Positions 7,814 through 16,961 are shown, numbered from the stretch's first letter. The stretch: 64,000 bases of DNA from JAJVHZ01 sp041395385 (GCA_041395385.1 JAWLAN010000015.1:71957-135956); one strand, 5' to 3'. Program-made: numbers and translations. Notes: generated from the letters alone by a model not told the origin.

Positions 7814-10282
7814 TCAGAACAACTGCTCGGGACCCTGGACGGCGGGGCCGTCGGCCCCGTGACCGAGTGGGGTACCGTCGGACTCCTGGATGGGTATTTC
7901 ATTGCTGCGGAAGGTCTCGTAGACGGCATCCGCATCACTCGATCGTGCGAGATTGCCGGTATCCGGATCGATGCGTACGGTGACCAAGTCCCGCGGCTGC
8001 GGCATGGTCGCTTCCTCCATGCCGTCGAGAGCCACGGCCATGTAATTCATCCACATCGGCAGCGCGGCGCGCGCCCCCGTTTCGTCCTTGCCGAGCGGCT
8101 GCACCTGATCGAAGCCGACCCAGACGGTCGTTGCCACCTTGGCATTGAACCCGGAAAACCACGCATCGCGCTGCTCGTTCGTCGTGCCGGTCTTGCCCGC
8201 CAGATCCTTGCGCTTCAATGCGAGGGCGCGTCTGGCCGTGCCGGCCTTGATGACGTCCTGCATCATCGAGTTCATCATCCACGCGTTCTCCGCGCCGATG
8301 ACCCGTGGGGCGAGGCGTGCCGGCCGCATCATCGGATCGACCGCCACCGGCGACATCGAGGCCGCCGTCTCGCACTCGGCGCAGACCCGCACCGGGTCCG
8401 CTTCCATGACCAATATGCCGTCGCCTGTCTCCACGCGCCGGATCAGGTACGGATCCACCAGGTACCCGCCGTTGGCGAATACGCTGTAGCCACGGACGAC
8501 TTCGAGCGGTGTGGCCACGCCCGTGCCGAGCGCCAGCGACAGATCGCGAGGCAGTCGTTCGTTGGCGAACCCGAAGCGCCGCGCATAATCGGCCACGTAG
8601 TCGATGCCGACCGCGCTGAGCAACCGTATCGATACCAGATTGCGCGAGGCGCTGAGCGCCTCGCGCAGGCGCGTCGGCCCGTGATACTCCCCGCCGTAGT
8701 TCTCCGGCCGCCAGATTGGGTTCACGCCCCCCGGCGTGTCGAATACGACCGGGGCGTCGTTGATGAGACTGGCCGGGGTGAAGCCGGCATCCAGGGCGGC
8801 GGAATAGAGAAACGGCTTGAAGTTCGAGCCCGGCTGGCGCAGCGCCTGGGTGACCCGGTTGAACTTGCTCTGCTGGAAGTCGAACCCGCCGACCATGGCC
8901 TGTATGGCGCCGTCGGATGCCGATATGGACACCAGTGCGCCCTGTACGACCGGCACCTGCGCCAGTCGCCAGCGCGGCGCCCCGTCCTGCCTGCCCCCGG
9001 CGCCCTTCTCGGGATCCGTCGCCTTCTTGGGGTCCTCCCCCTCGACCTTGTCCTCGAGCTGGACGCGGATGACATCACCGACCTTCAGGATGTCGGCCGC
9101 CTTGCGTGGCGCCCGGCCGCGGTGGTCCTTGTCGATGTACGGCGCCGCCCAGGACAAGCCAGGCCAGGCGATCTCGATGGGGCCATGCAGGGCCGAGTAT
9201 GCATCTACCGCCTGCTCGCCGACGCGCGTCACGACGGCGGGCTGAAGTCCGCCGAGAGCGGGAATGCCCTGAACCGCCCCCTGCCAGTGCCCGACGGCGG
9301 CATCCGGGGGCAACTCCACGTGGCGTTCGGGACCGCGATAACCGTGACGACGATCGTAGTCCATGAGTGAGGTCCGCAGCGCCTTGGTCGCGGCCGCCTG
9401 CAGCTTGCTGTCCACCGTGGTGTACACGCGATAGCCCGAGGTCATCGCCGCCTCTTCGCCGTACTTCACGACCATCTGCTGGCGGACCATCTCGGCGACG
9501 TCGGGCGCCTCGGCCTCCAGGCGCAGGCCATGCACCCGCGTCTCGATCGGCTCGGCCATCGCCAAATCGTACTGCTCCCGGGAGATGTGCTGCTTCTCGA
9601 GCAGCCGCCGCAGGACATAGCTGCGCCGCCTCGAGGCCTCCTTCGGGCTCGTGACGGGATTGTAGGCCGACGGCGCCGGCGGTATTCCCGCAATCGTCGC
9701 CACTTCGGCCAGGGTCAGCTCCGAGAGGCCCTTGCCGTAGTAGACCTGAGCCGCGGCCCCGATGCCGTATGCACGCTGGCCGAGAAATATCGTGTTCAGG
9801 TAAAGCGCGAGGATCTCGTCCTTGCTGAGCTCCTTCTCGATCTTCAGGGCCAGCAGCATCTCCCGGATCTTGCGGATGTAGGTCTTCTCCGGGCTCAGAA
9901 AGTATGCGCGCGCAACCTGCTGCGTGATCGTGCTGCCGCCCTGGCCCCGATCGCCGCGCCGCAGCTCGGCGGCCGTGGCACGGATTATGCCTTGCCAGTC
10001 CACGCCAGGGTGCTCATAGAATCGGTCGTCTTCCGCGTCGAGGAACGCCTTCACGACCATGTCGGGGACCTCGGTCAGCGTGACCGGGATTCGACGCTTC
10101 TCGCCGAACTCGCCGATCAGAACGCCGTCGCTCGTGTAGACACGCATCGGTACCTGCAGACGCATATCGCGCAGGGCATCGACGGCCGGCAGGCCAGGAA
10201 TCAGGTACCAGACCACGACGGCGGCGGCGACAGTCGCGGCGAGGAACGCGGCAAGGAGCAGATTGAAGGTCCAACGCAACAT
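7814..10282 (-). CDS. mrcA: Penicillin-binding protein 1A
   Basis: The 822-residue bifunctional peptidoglycan synthase acts in the inner membrane. It has an N-terminal membrane anchor (residues about 6-28), a GT51 glycosyltransferase with EDDRFYEHPGVDWQGI and GGSTITQQVAR, an OB-like insert, and a transpeptidase domain with SNFK (SxxK), SRN (SxN) and KTGTT motifs. Length fits PBP1A (about 850 aa). It is transcribed divergently from pilM across a 193-bp AT-rich region, as in Pseudomonas (ponA-pilM). Confidence 0.97.
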   Translation of the reverse strand: MLRWTFNLLLAAFLAATVAAAVVVWYLIPGLPAVDALRDMRLQVPMRVYTSDGVLIGEFGEKRRIPVTLTEVPDMVVKAFLDAEDDRFYEHPGVDWQGIIRATAAELRRGDRGQGGSTITQQVARAYFLSPEKTYIRKIREMLLALKIEKELSKDEILALYLNTIFLGQRAYGIGAAAQVYYGKGLSELTLAEVATIAGIPPAPSAYNPVTSPKEASRRRSYVLRRLLEKQHISREQYDLAMAEPIETRVHGLRLEAEAPDVAEMVRQQMVVKYGEEAAMTSGYRVYTTVDSKLQAAATKALRTSLMDYDRRHGYRGPERHVELPPDAAVGHWQGAVQGIPALGGLQPAVVTRVGEQAVDAYSALHGPIEIAWPGLSWAAPYIDKDHRGRAPRKAADILKVGDVIRVQLEDKVEGEDPKKATDPEKGAGGRQDGAPRWRLAQVPVVQGALVSISASDGAIQAMVGGFDFQQSKFNRVTQALRQPGSNFKPFLYSAALDAGFTPASLINDAPVVFDTPGGVNPIWRPENYGGEYHGPTRLREALSASRNLVSIRLLSAVGIDYVADYARRFGFANERLPRDLSLALGTGVATPLEVVRGYSVFANGGYLVDPYLIRRVETGDGILVMEADPVRVCAECETAASMSPVAVDPMMRPARLAPRVIGAENAWMMNSMMQDVIKAGTARRALALKRKDLAGKTGTTNEQRDAWFSGFNAKVATTVWVGFDQVQPLGKDETGARAALPMWMNYMAVALDGMEEATMPQPRDLVTVRIDPDTGNLARSSDADAVYETFRSNEIPIQESDGTPLGHGADGPAVQGPEQLF

Positions 10283-10346
10283 ATGGTGTTTCGGAAAAAA
10301 TCCGGCTCAAGATCTGGTTCGGAGGCGCCTGATGGTCAAAATACCT

Positions 10347-10432
10347 TTGACATTTAGGGGATTACCTAAAAGATATGATTTGTTTTTTAACATCACTTCA
10401 ACTATAGTTGCCCATACGAGTTAATGTTAAAA
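10347..10432. promoter_or_regulatory. Dyad-rich divergent promoter region between mrcA and pilM
   Basis: This 193-bp gap is strikingly AT-rich for the window. It holds the perfect palindrome CAACTATAGTTG (10399-10410), nested in a perfect 9-bp inverted repeat TTTTAACAT (10385-10393) / ATGTTAAAA (10424-10432). TTGTTT (10380-10385) and TATAGT (10403-10408) are spaced 17 bp for pilM; on the minus strand TTAACA and TATAGT are spaced 18 bp for mrcA, sharing the palindrome. A second -35-like TTGACA is at 10347-10352. The reading as a shared bidirectional promoter is inference. Confidence 0.5.
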
Positions 10433-10475
10433 GCGATGTATGAAACATAAACGTCGACTTTAGAAGGGAAAACCA

Positions 10476-11537
10476 GTGGCGCTGCTACGGCAAAAAAAGG
10501 TTCCTCTACTCGGGATAGACATCTCGTCAACGTCCGTCAAGTTGATTGAGCTGAGCCGCCGCAGCAAGGGTTATCACGTGGAGAGCTATGCCGTGGAGCC
10601 CTTGCCGCCCAATTCCGTCACCGACCGCAATGTCTCGGACGTGGAACTGGTCGGCCAGGCAATCCAGAGAGCGGTCAAGAAGTCCGGGGCCCGCACCAAG
10701 TACGCCGCGTGCGCCGTGGCCGGCTCTGCAGTCATCACCAAGGTCATCACGATGCCTGCCAACCTCTCCGACGAGGAGATGGAAAACCAGATCATGATCG
10801 AGGCGGATCAGTATATTCCATATCGTCTCGACGAAGTACGGATGGACTTCGAGGTCCTGCGGCCGGTTCCCAACGAGCCGGGCAAGGTCGAGGTCCTGCT
10901 CGCGGCGTCCCGGCAGGACAACGTCGATGTGCGCGTCGCGGCGCTGGAGAACGCCGGCCTGATAGCGCAGGTCGTCGACGTGGAGGCCTTCGCGCTGGAG
11001 AACTCCGTGGGGCTGCTCATGCGCGACCTGCCGGGCCAGGGCGAAGACGCGGTCGTCGCCGTGGCTGACGTGGGCGCCACGCTCACGACGCTGAGCGTCA
11101 TGCAGGACATGCGCATCATCTACAGCCGCGAACAGCAGTTCGGAGGCCGGCAGCTGACCGAGGAGATCCAGCGCCGCTACGGACTGTCCTACGAGGAGGC
11201 GGGCCTGGCCAAGCGGCAGGGCGGCCTCCCGGACAATTACGAGCCCGAGGTCCTCGAGCCCTTCAAGCAGTCCATGGCGATGGAGATCAGTCGTGCGCTG
11301 CAGTTCTTTTACTCGGCCAGCCAGATCGGGGCGGTGGACCAGATCTACGTCGCCGGCGGCTGCGCGGCGATCGGCGGCGTGGCCGATGCGATCGAGGCGA
11401 AGACCGGGACCCGCTGCACGGTCGCGAATCCGTTCGCGGGGATGACCGTCTCGCCGCGGATACGCAAGGAGGTCATCCAGAACGACGCGCCGGCCATGAT
11501 GATCGCGACCGGACTGGCGCTGAGGAGCTTCGACTAA
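10476..11537 (+). CDS. pilM: Type IV pilus inner-membrane platform protein PilM
   Basis: The 353-residue cytoplasmic actin-like protein binds the N-terminus of PilN and links the pilus motor to the alignment complex. It starts at GTG preceded by AGAAGGGA, a good Shine-Dalgarno at proper spacing, and opens with LLGIDISSTSVKLIEL, the first phosphate motif of the actin/FtsA fold; a second is VVAVADVGATLTTLSVM and the third is IYVAGGCAAIGGV. It heads the pilMNOPQ operon; its stop overlaps the pilN start (TAATG). Confidence 0.97.
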   Translation: MALLRQKKVPLLGIDISSTSVKLIELSRRSKGYHVESYAVEPLPPNSVTDRNVSDVELVGQAIQRAVKKSGARTKYAACAVAGSAVITKVITMPANLSDEEMENQIMIEADQYIPYRLDEVRMDFEVLRPVPNEPGKVEVLLAASRQDNVDVRVAALENAGLIAQVVDVEAFALENSVGLLMRDLPGQGEDAVVAVADVGATLTTLSVMQDMRIIYSREQQFGGRQLTEEIQRRYGLSYEEAGLAKRQGGLPDNYEPEVLEPFKQSMAMEISRALQFFYSASQIGAVDQIYVAGGCAAIGGVADAIEAKTGTRCTVANPFAGMTVSPRIRKEVIQNDAPAMMIATGLALRSFD

Positions 11538-12142
11538 TGGCTCACATAAATCTGCTTCCCTGGCGCGCCGAGATCCGGCGCCAGCAAAAGAAGAAATTCC
11601 TGTCGATACTCGCGCTTTCGGCCGTTGCGGCCTGCGGCATCGTCGCCCTGGTGCAATGGCACTTCAACCAGCGCATCGCCTACCAAGGGTCGCGCAACGC
11701 GCGGCTCGAGGCGGAGATTGCCACGCTGGACAAGAAGATCGAGGAGATCAAGACGCTCGAGCGGGAGAAGGAGCGCCTGGTCAAGCGTATCGAGGCCATC
11801 CAGACGCTCGAGGCGAACCGCCCGCTGGTCGTGCGGCTGTTCGACGAGTTCGTCAACACGCTCCCCGAGGGCATGTTCCTCACCAATGTCGATCAGGCCG
11901 GAACCGCCATCACCGTCCAGGGCACGGCGCAGTCGCAGACCCGCGTCTCCAGCTACATGCGCAATATCGAGGCGTCCAAATGGGTGACCAAGCCGAACCT
12001 GGACGTCGTGCAGACGACCTCGAAGGAAGGCGAGCGTCTCAGCGACTTCACGCTGAAGGTCGAACAGGTCGTTCCCAAGCCCCAGAGCGACTCGGAGACC
12101 GAGGCCTCGGGAGGCTCGGCAGGTAGCGGAGGTACGCCATGA
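11537..12142 (+). CDS. pilN: Type IV pilus alignment protein PilN
   Basis: The 201-residue bitopic inner-membrane protein starts with HINLLPWRAEIRRQQKKKF, the conserved PilM-binding motif INLLPWR, followed by a membrane helix (about residues 22-40). A coiled coil (about 47-85) and a ferredoxin-like periplasmic domain follow. It pairs with PilO to connect PilM to PilP and PilQ. The C-terminus is a Ser/Gly-rich tail. The gene overlaps pilO by 4 bp (ATGA). Confidence 0.96.
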   Translation: MAHINLLPWRAEIRRQQKKKFLSILALSAVAACGIVALVQWHFNQRIAYQGSRNARLEAEIATLDKKIEEIKTLEREKERLVKRIEAIQTLEANRPLVVRLFDEFVNTLPEGMFLTNVDQAGTAITVQGTAQSQTRVSSYMRNIEASKWVTKPNLDVVQTTSKEGERLSDFTLKVEQVVPKPQSDSETEASGGSAGSGGTP

Positions 12143-12759
12143 AGCTGTCGGATCTGAGTAATCTGACGATGGAGAACATCGGGACGTGGCCGATCCCGGT
12201 GAAGGTCGCGACCGTTCTGCTCATCTGCGCCGCGGTCATGGGCCTGGGCTATTGGAAACTCACCACCCCGAAGATCGAGGAGTTGAAGACGGCTCAGAAC
12301 CGGGAGCTGGAGCTGCGCGCGGAGTTCGAGGGCAAGCAGCAGAAGGCCGCCAACCTCGAAGTGTTGAAGAAGCAGCTCGAGGACATCAAACAGACCATGG
12401 GCGAACTGCTGCAGAAGCTGCCGAGCAAGACCCAGGTGCCCGACCTGCTGCAGGACATTTCCCAGACCGGGCTGGGTGCGGGCCTCGAGTTCGACATCTT
12501 CAAGCCGAGCGCCGAGCAGCCGCAGGAGTTCTATGTGGAGCTGCCTATCCAGATACAGGTGACCGGCAACTACCACCAGTTCGGCTCTTTCATCAGCGGC
12601 GTGGCCGCGCTGCAGCGCATCGTCACCGTGCACGACGTGAAGATTCGCCCCGCCGGCGGCGACAAGGGCAAACTGATGATGCAGGCGACGGCCAAGACGT
12701 ACCGTTATATGGACGAAGAAGAGGAGGCGGCGGCAGAAAATGCGCAAGCCAGCCAATAG
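12139..12759 (+). CDS. pilO: Type IV pilus alignment protein PilO
   Basis: The 206-residue bitopic protein has one membrane helix at about residues 22-42 (PVKVATVLLICAAVMGLGYW), then a coiled coil and the PilO periplasmic ferredoxin-like domain (YVELPIQIQVTGNYHQFGSF). It forms heterodimers with PilN. Its 3' end overlaps the pilP start by 20 bp, suggesting translational coupling. Confidence 0.96.
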   Translation: MKLSDLSNLTMENIGTWPIPVKVATVLLICAAVMGLGYWKLTTPKIEELKTAQNRELELRAEFEGKQQKAANLEVLKKQLEDIKQTMGELLQKLPSKTQVPDLLQDISQTGLGAGLEFDIFKPSAEQPQEFYVELPIQIQVTGNYHQFGSFISGVAALQRIVTVHDVKIRPAGGDKGKLMMQATAKTYRYMDEEEEAAAENAQASQ

Positions 12760-13321
12760 GACCTTCCGGCCCGCCGTGGCGGGCATCGTCGGTGCGACGG
12801 TGTTCCTGACGAGCGGATGTGTTTCGACCGATATGAGCGATCTCGAAAGCTATATCGCCGAGATCAACGCGCGCCCGGCACGCACGACGATACAGCCGCT
12901 GCCGGAGCTGATCGTGCCCGAGACGTACGCGTACCAGGCCGCCGAGGCCGGCAAGCGCGATCCGTTCGAAAGCTTCCTGAAGCAGCGCACCGAGGAGGCC
13001 GCCAGACCGGGCGGCGATGACGCCAAGACCGCGGCGCTGCGCCGGGAGATCGAGGGCCGCAATCCCGAGGAGCTCGAACAGTTCGAACTCGATGCATTGC
13101 GCATGGTGGGCACGCTGAACGACAACAATCAGCTCTGGGGCATCGTTCTCGACAAGGAGGGCACCGTTCATCGCGTGCGGGTCGGCAACTTCATGGGCAG
13201 GAACTACGGAAAGATCATGAACATCGCCGAGGACAAGATCGAGCTTCGCGAGATCATCAACACTAGCAGTGGGGGGCTCGAAGAACGCCCGGCGACGTTG
13301 GCGTTAACCGAGCAGGAGTAA
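12740..13321 (+). CDS. pilP: Type IV pilus lipoprotein PilP
   Basis: The 193-residue protein has a signal peptide ending in a lipobox-like segment, VFLTSGCVSTDMSDL, with Cys27 as the predicted lipidated residue. A disordered linker is followed by the beta-sandwich domain (LDALRMVGTLNDNNQLWGIV, HRVRVGNFMGRNYGKI) that binds the PilQ periplasmic N domains. It bridges PilNO to the secretin. The next gene, pilQ, starts 24 bp downstream. Confidence 0.95.
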   Translation: MRKPANRTFRPAVAGIVGATVFLTSGCVSTDMSDLESYIAEINARPARTTIQPLPELIVPETYAYQAAEAGKRDPFESFLKQRTEEAARPGGDDAKTAALRREIEGRNPEELEQFELDALRMVGTLNDNNQLWGIVLDKEGTVHRVRVGNFMGRNYGKIMNIAEDKIELREIINTSSGGLEERPATLALTEQE

Positions 13322-13345
13322 GGCAAAGGGTGAGGTAAAACGACT

Positions 13346-15484
13346 ATGACGACCGTTAAACTCAGTCAAACAAGTTACCGTCGGTTGTTGCGGATAACCG
13401 TCCTCGCAATAGGCGCCTTGCTGCTGCCTGCCTGGACCACGATGGCCAGCGCCAACACGCTGAAGGACATCAAGGTGTCGACACTGCCGGGCGACAAGCT
13501 CCAGCTTCGCCTGGAGATGGACGCGCCGCCGGCGGCGAAACCGCTGAGCTTCACCATCGACAATCCGGCGAGGCTCGCCCTGGACTTCCCGGGCACCGCG
13601 CTTCAGGTTCCGAACAAGACCCAGAACATCGGCACGGGCCTGGCGCAGAGCGTCAGCGCGGTGGAAGCCGGCGGTCGCACGCGCGTGGTCTTGAACATGT
13701 CGAAGATGGTGCCCTACGACGTCAGCCTCGACGGCAATACCGTGGTGGTCACCGTCGGCGAGAACGTCGCGCAGACGGCCACCGCGCAGCAGACCAGCGG
13801 CGCACCGGTCGCCGTGCCGGCCGCGGCGGCGCCCAACGGCAACCCCGCCATCAGCGACATCGACTTCCGGCGCGGCCCCGGCGGCGAGGGCATGATCCTC
13901 ATCAAGCTCACCGATCCCTCCACGCCGGTCAACATCACCGAGCAGAGCGGCAAGGTGATCGTCGATTTCGCCAACGTCACGCTGCCCGCGAAGCTCGATC
14001 GTCGCCTCGATGTCATCGACTTCGCCACTCCGGTCAAGGAGGTCGACACCAAGCGGCGCGGCAACGGCGTGCGCATGATCATCGCGCCCACGGGCAAGAC
14101 CCTCTATGACCATCTGGCCTACCAGACCGACAACCTGTTCACGGTGGAGCTCAAGCCGCTGACGAGGGAGGAGGAGGAGAAGGCCAAGAAGGAGAAGTTC
14201 GGCTACACCGGCGAGAAGCTTTCGCTCAACTTCCAGAACATCGAGGTTCGCGCCGTGCTGCAGCTGCTGGCCGACTTCACCGGCCTGAACATCGTCGCCG
14301 CCGACACCGTGACCGGCAACGTCACGCTGCGGCTGAAGAACGTCCCCTGGGATCAGGCGCTGGACATCATCCTGAAGTCCAAGGGCCTGGCGATGCGCCA
14401 GAACGGCAACGTCGTCATGGTCGCCCCGGCCGAGGAGATCGCCACCCGCGAGAAGCTCGAGCTCGAGGCCCAGAAGCAGCTGCGCGAGCTGGCGCCGCTG
14501 CGCACCGAGTTCGTGCAGATCAACTACGCCAAGGCCGGGGACATCGCCACGCTGCTCAAGTCGGAGGGCAAGAACATCCTCTCCGAGCGCGGTAACGTGT
14601 CGGTGGACGAGCGCACCAATACCCTGCTCATCCAGGAGACCGCGGAGAAGCTGGAGGAGATCCGCAAGCTGGTCGCCACGCTGGACATCCCGGTGCGGCA
14701 GGTGCTGATCGAATCGCGCATCGTGATCGCCAACGAGGACTTCAGCAAGGACTTGGGCGTGCGCTTCGGCTACAGCAAGAACTCCAACCAGAACGGCGGG
14801 CTGTCGCGCGACGACACCGAGTACGCCATTGGCGGCAAGCTGCCCGGCGACGTCGACTACAACGGCACCACCGCCTTCAACACCGACGGCCTGGAGAACT
14901 ACATCGTCGACCTGCCGGTGGTCAACCCCTCCGGCGCGCTCGCCCTCGCCGTGGGCAAGATCGGCAGCTACCTGCTGCAGCTGGAGCTCTCCGCGCTGCA
15001 GGCCGAGGGCAAGGGCGAGGTGATATCCAGCCCGCGCGTCATCACCGCCAACCAGAAAGAAGCGGTGATCGAACAGGGTACGGAGATCCCCTACCAGGAG
15101 GCGACCTCCAGCGGCGCGACCTCCGTTTCCTTCAAGAAGGCCGTGCTGAGCCTTCGGGTCACGCCGCAGATCACGCCGGATGATCGCGTGATCATGGACC
15201 TGAAGGTCAACAAGGACGTCATCGGCCAGGTGTTCGCGGGCGTGCCGTCGATCGACACGCAGAACGTGGCCACCCAGGTCCTCGTCGACAACGGCGAGAC
15301 CGTGGTGCTCGGCGGCGTGTACACCCAGGAGAACCGCACCGACGTGGAGCGCGTGCCGTTCTTCAGCGACATCCCCTACCTGGGCTGGATGTTCAAGAAC
15401 ACCGCCCAGCAGCACGACAAGGACGAACTGCTGATCTTCGTCACCCCGAAGATCATCAAGGACGGGCTGGCGCTCGAACAGTAG
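13346..15484 (+). CDS. pilQ: Type IV pilus secretin PilQ
   Basis: The 712-residue outer-membrane secretin forms the pore for the pilus. It has a signal peptide (about residues 1-33, ending near MASA), two AMIN domains that bind peptidoglycan (about 40-130 and 165-265), a secretin N0/TonB short domain (LSLNFQNIEVRAVLQLLADF), an N1 domain, and the C-terminal secretin beta domain with VSFKKAVLSLRVTPQITPDD and DNGETVVLGGVYTQ. Length matches Pseudomonas PilQ (714 aa). A GTGAGG sequence precedes the ATG. It is the last gene of the operon and is followed after 19 bp by a strong terminator. Confidence 0.98.
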   Translation: MTTVKLSQTSYRRLLRITVLAIGALLLPAWTTMASANTLKDIKVSTLPGDKLQLRLEMDAPPAAKPLSFTIDNPARLALDFPGTALQVPNKTQNIGTGLAQSVSAVEAGGRTRVVLNMSKMVPYDVSLDGNTVVVTVGENVAQTATAQQTSGAPVAVPAAAAPNGNPAISDIDFRRGPGGEGMILIKLTDPSTPVNITEQSGKVIVDFANVTLPAKLDRRLDVIDFATPVKEVDTKRRGNGVRMIIAPTGKTLYDHLAYQTDNLFTVELKPLTREEEEKAKKEKFGYTGEKLSLNFQNIEVRAVLQLLADFTGLNIVAADTVTGNVTLRLKNVPWDQALDIILKSKGLAMRQNGNVVMVAPAEEIATREKLELEAQKQLRELAPLRTEFVQINYAKAGDIATLLKSEGKNILSERGNVSVDERTNTLLIQETAEKLEEIRKLVATLDIPVRQVLIESRIVIANEDFSKDLGVRFGYSKNSNQNGGLSRDDTEYAIGGKLPGDVDYNGTTAFNTDGLENYIVDLPVVNPSGALALAVGKIGSYLLQLELSALQAEGKGEVISSPRVITANQKEAVIEQGTEIPYQEATSSGATSVSFKKAVLSLRVTPQITPDDRVIMDLKVNKDVIGQVFAGVPSIDTQNVATQVLVDNGETVVLGGVYTQENRTDVERVPFFSDIPYLGWMFKNTAQQHDKDELLIFVTPKIIKDGLALEQ

Positions 15485-15503
15485 TCGGCCATTTCCGACC
15501 CCG

Positions 15504-15539
15504 GGGGGTGCATGGGCGACCATGCACCCCCTTCTTTTT
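15504..15539 (+). terminator. Rho-independent terminator of the pilMNOPQ operon
   Basis: A perfect 12-bp stem GGGGGTGCATGG (15504-15515) / CCATGCACCCCC (15520-15531) with loop GCGA is followed by TTCTTTTT. The T-tract is also the left copy of the target-site duplication of the adjacent insertion sequence. Confidence 0.95.
15532..15539 (+). repeat. Left 8-bp target-site duplication of the IS
   Basis: TTCTTTTT directly abuts the left inverted repeat and is identical to 16862-16869. An 8-bp duplication is the rule for the ISL3 family. Confidence 0.92.
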
Positions 15540-15561
15540 GGTTCATCTCCCAACTCCGGGG
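15540..15561 (+). repeat. Left terminal inverted repeat of the IS
   Basis: Starts GGTTCATCTCCC and ends ACTCCGGGG; it pairs with 16840-16861 with three mismatches in 22. Confidence 0.92.
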
Positions 15562-16767
15562 AAGGCGGCGCGGATTTTCAGGAAGAAGTAGGCGTCGTCG
15601 CGGAAGCCATAGGCCATGCGTTTGATGACTTTGATTTTGTTGTTGATGCCCTCGATGAGGTTGGTGCCGAGGGGGTATCGGCAGTGGGCGAGGATGCCGG
15701 GCAGGTAGGGTCGCAGGCGTTGGGCGAAGCGGCGCAACGGTTCGATGCGGCTGCGCAAGGCCTGCGATACCAGCTGCGCCAGGCACGGGCGGCGTAGCCG
15801 GGGTGGCGATAGCCCCAGAGATCCTTGAGGGCGTCGCGCAGCACGTAGACGACGAACAGCTCGTGGTTGGCCGCCAGCAGCTCCTCGAGCTGCACGTCCT
15901 CGCCGGAACGCAACGAGTCGCGGTTCTTCAGCAGTAGCTGAAGCGGGCGCTCTTGACGAGCTTGCGGTGACGCCGGTCGCCGCGTAGTGCGTTGGCGCTG
16001 GCTGACCCGGACCCGGTCGATGACCTCTCGGCCGTACTTAGCCACGACGTGGAACAGGTCGAAGACGACGACGGCGTTGGGGCAGTGGCGGCGAACCTCG
16101 AGCTCGTAGCTGGTGTTCATGTCCATGATCGCCGCGCGCAGCCGCCGGCAGCGTTGCGGCCCGAGCAGCGCGAAGAACGGGCGGACATCTTCACGGCCCC
16201 GGCCGCGGCCACCCACAGGACCCGCTTGCAGCACAGGCTCGACGATCACCGTGGCGTAGCGGTGACCCCGTGCAGCGCGAATTCATCCAGGCCGATGACC
16301 TCCAGGCCCTCCAGGTCCACCGGCCCCAGGGTCCGCTGCAGGTAGGCGCAGTCGAGGTCCTTGACCGTCTTCCAGTCCAGCCCGAAGAAGCGGGCAACGT
16401 GCAACACCGAGGCGATCTGGCACAACCGCGCCACCGATTCGCCGAGCCGGCGAGTGACACGGGCGTAGGGGTCCAGCCATGGCAATCGCTCCAGCTTCGG
16501 GCCGCAGTCCGGGCAGGCCACCCGCAGCCGCGGCACCACCAGCTCCACCGCATGCTCGAACAGCGGCAGGTCGCGGATCCGTCGCCGCTCGCTGTCATGG
16601 ACGGCCCGGACCGGTTGTCCACAGCCGCTGCAGCAGCGCTCGATACCGCGCCTCGGCTGTAGCCGGATCACGCACCAGGACCGCTCACCGCGCCGCTCGA
16701 TCCTCTCCTCGGCCACCTCATAACCTTCCCAGCCGCCGAGCCGGGAAATACGATGCTCTTGGGCCAC
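15543..16767 (-). pseudogene. ISL3-family transposase, multiple frameshifts
   Basis: The N-terminal piece (16767 to 16246) has the ISL3 zinc-binding region (CSGCGQPV, CPDCG), a helix-turn-helix region (VARFFGLDWKTVKDLD) and the first catalytic Asp in EVIGLDEFALHG. Homology continues in another frame with the second Asp in VVVFDLFHVVAKYGR, and in a third with the final Glu in NLIEGINNKIKVIKRMAYG. Shifts are needed near 16265, 15755 and, in compensating pairs, around 16230/16200 and 16000/15945. All three acidic catalytic residues survive in the fragments, but no single frame encodes the enzyme. Neighbouring genes are intact, so sequencing error is an unlikely explanation, though it cannot be excluded. 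Confidence 0.9.
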
Positions 16768-16839
16768 GGTCGCCCTCCTGCCACCTTGATGCCTCGTAAC
16801 ACCAAGTTAGCAGCGACGACCGTGCGCCCGCTCCCGTCA

Positions 16840-16861
16840 CCCCGGAGATCGGAGAAGAACC
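16840..16861 (-). repeat. Right terminal inverted repeat of the IS
   Basis: Read on the minus strand it starts GGTTCTTCTCCG and ends TCTCCGGGG; it matches the left end at 19 of 22 positions. Confidence 0.92.
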
Positions 16862-16869
16862 TTCTTTTT
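16862..16869 (+). repeat. Right 8-bp target-site duplication of the IS
   Basis: TTCTTTTT, identical to 15532-15539, continues directly into the pre-insertion sequence CCGCGCC upstream of aroK. Confidence 0.92.
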
Positions 16870-16961
16870 CCGCGCCTCCGGCTGAAACCGGCTGGCGCCT
16901 TGCCATCGGCAGCGATCAATCACACACTCTTGGGCATGATCCCCTGCGAGAAGACGCGGAC

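Larger units (their letters stand above)
15540..16861 (-). mobile_element. ISL3-family insertion sequence (1322 bp, decayed transposase)
   Basis: The element is bounded by 22-bp terminal inverted repeats (15540-15561 and 16840-16861) that match at 19 of 22 positions and begin GGTTC and end CTCCGGGG. It is flanked by an exact 8-bp duplication, TTCTTTTT. The single transposase gene on the minus strand is ISL3-like but broken by several frameshifts. It sits between pilQ and aroK, two genes normally adjacent, and entered the pilQ terminator T-tract. Confidence 0.93.

Noticed and set aside
13304..15553. 749-codon open frame antisense to pilQ
   Set aside because: Composition is Val/Leu/Asp/His-rich as in antisense frames of GC-rich genes; pilQ is certain.
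15543..16767. Programmed frameshifting of the transposase
   Set aside because: ISL3 transposases have a single frame, and more than one shift, in several places, is needed here; decay is simpler.
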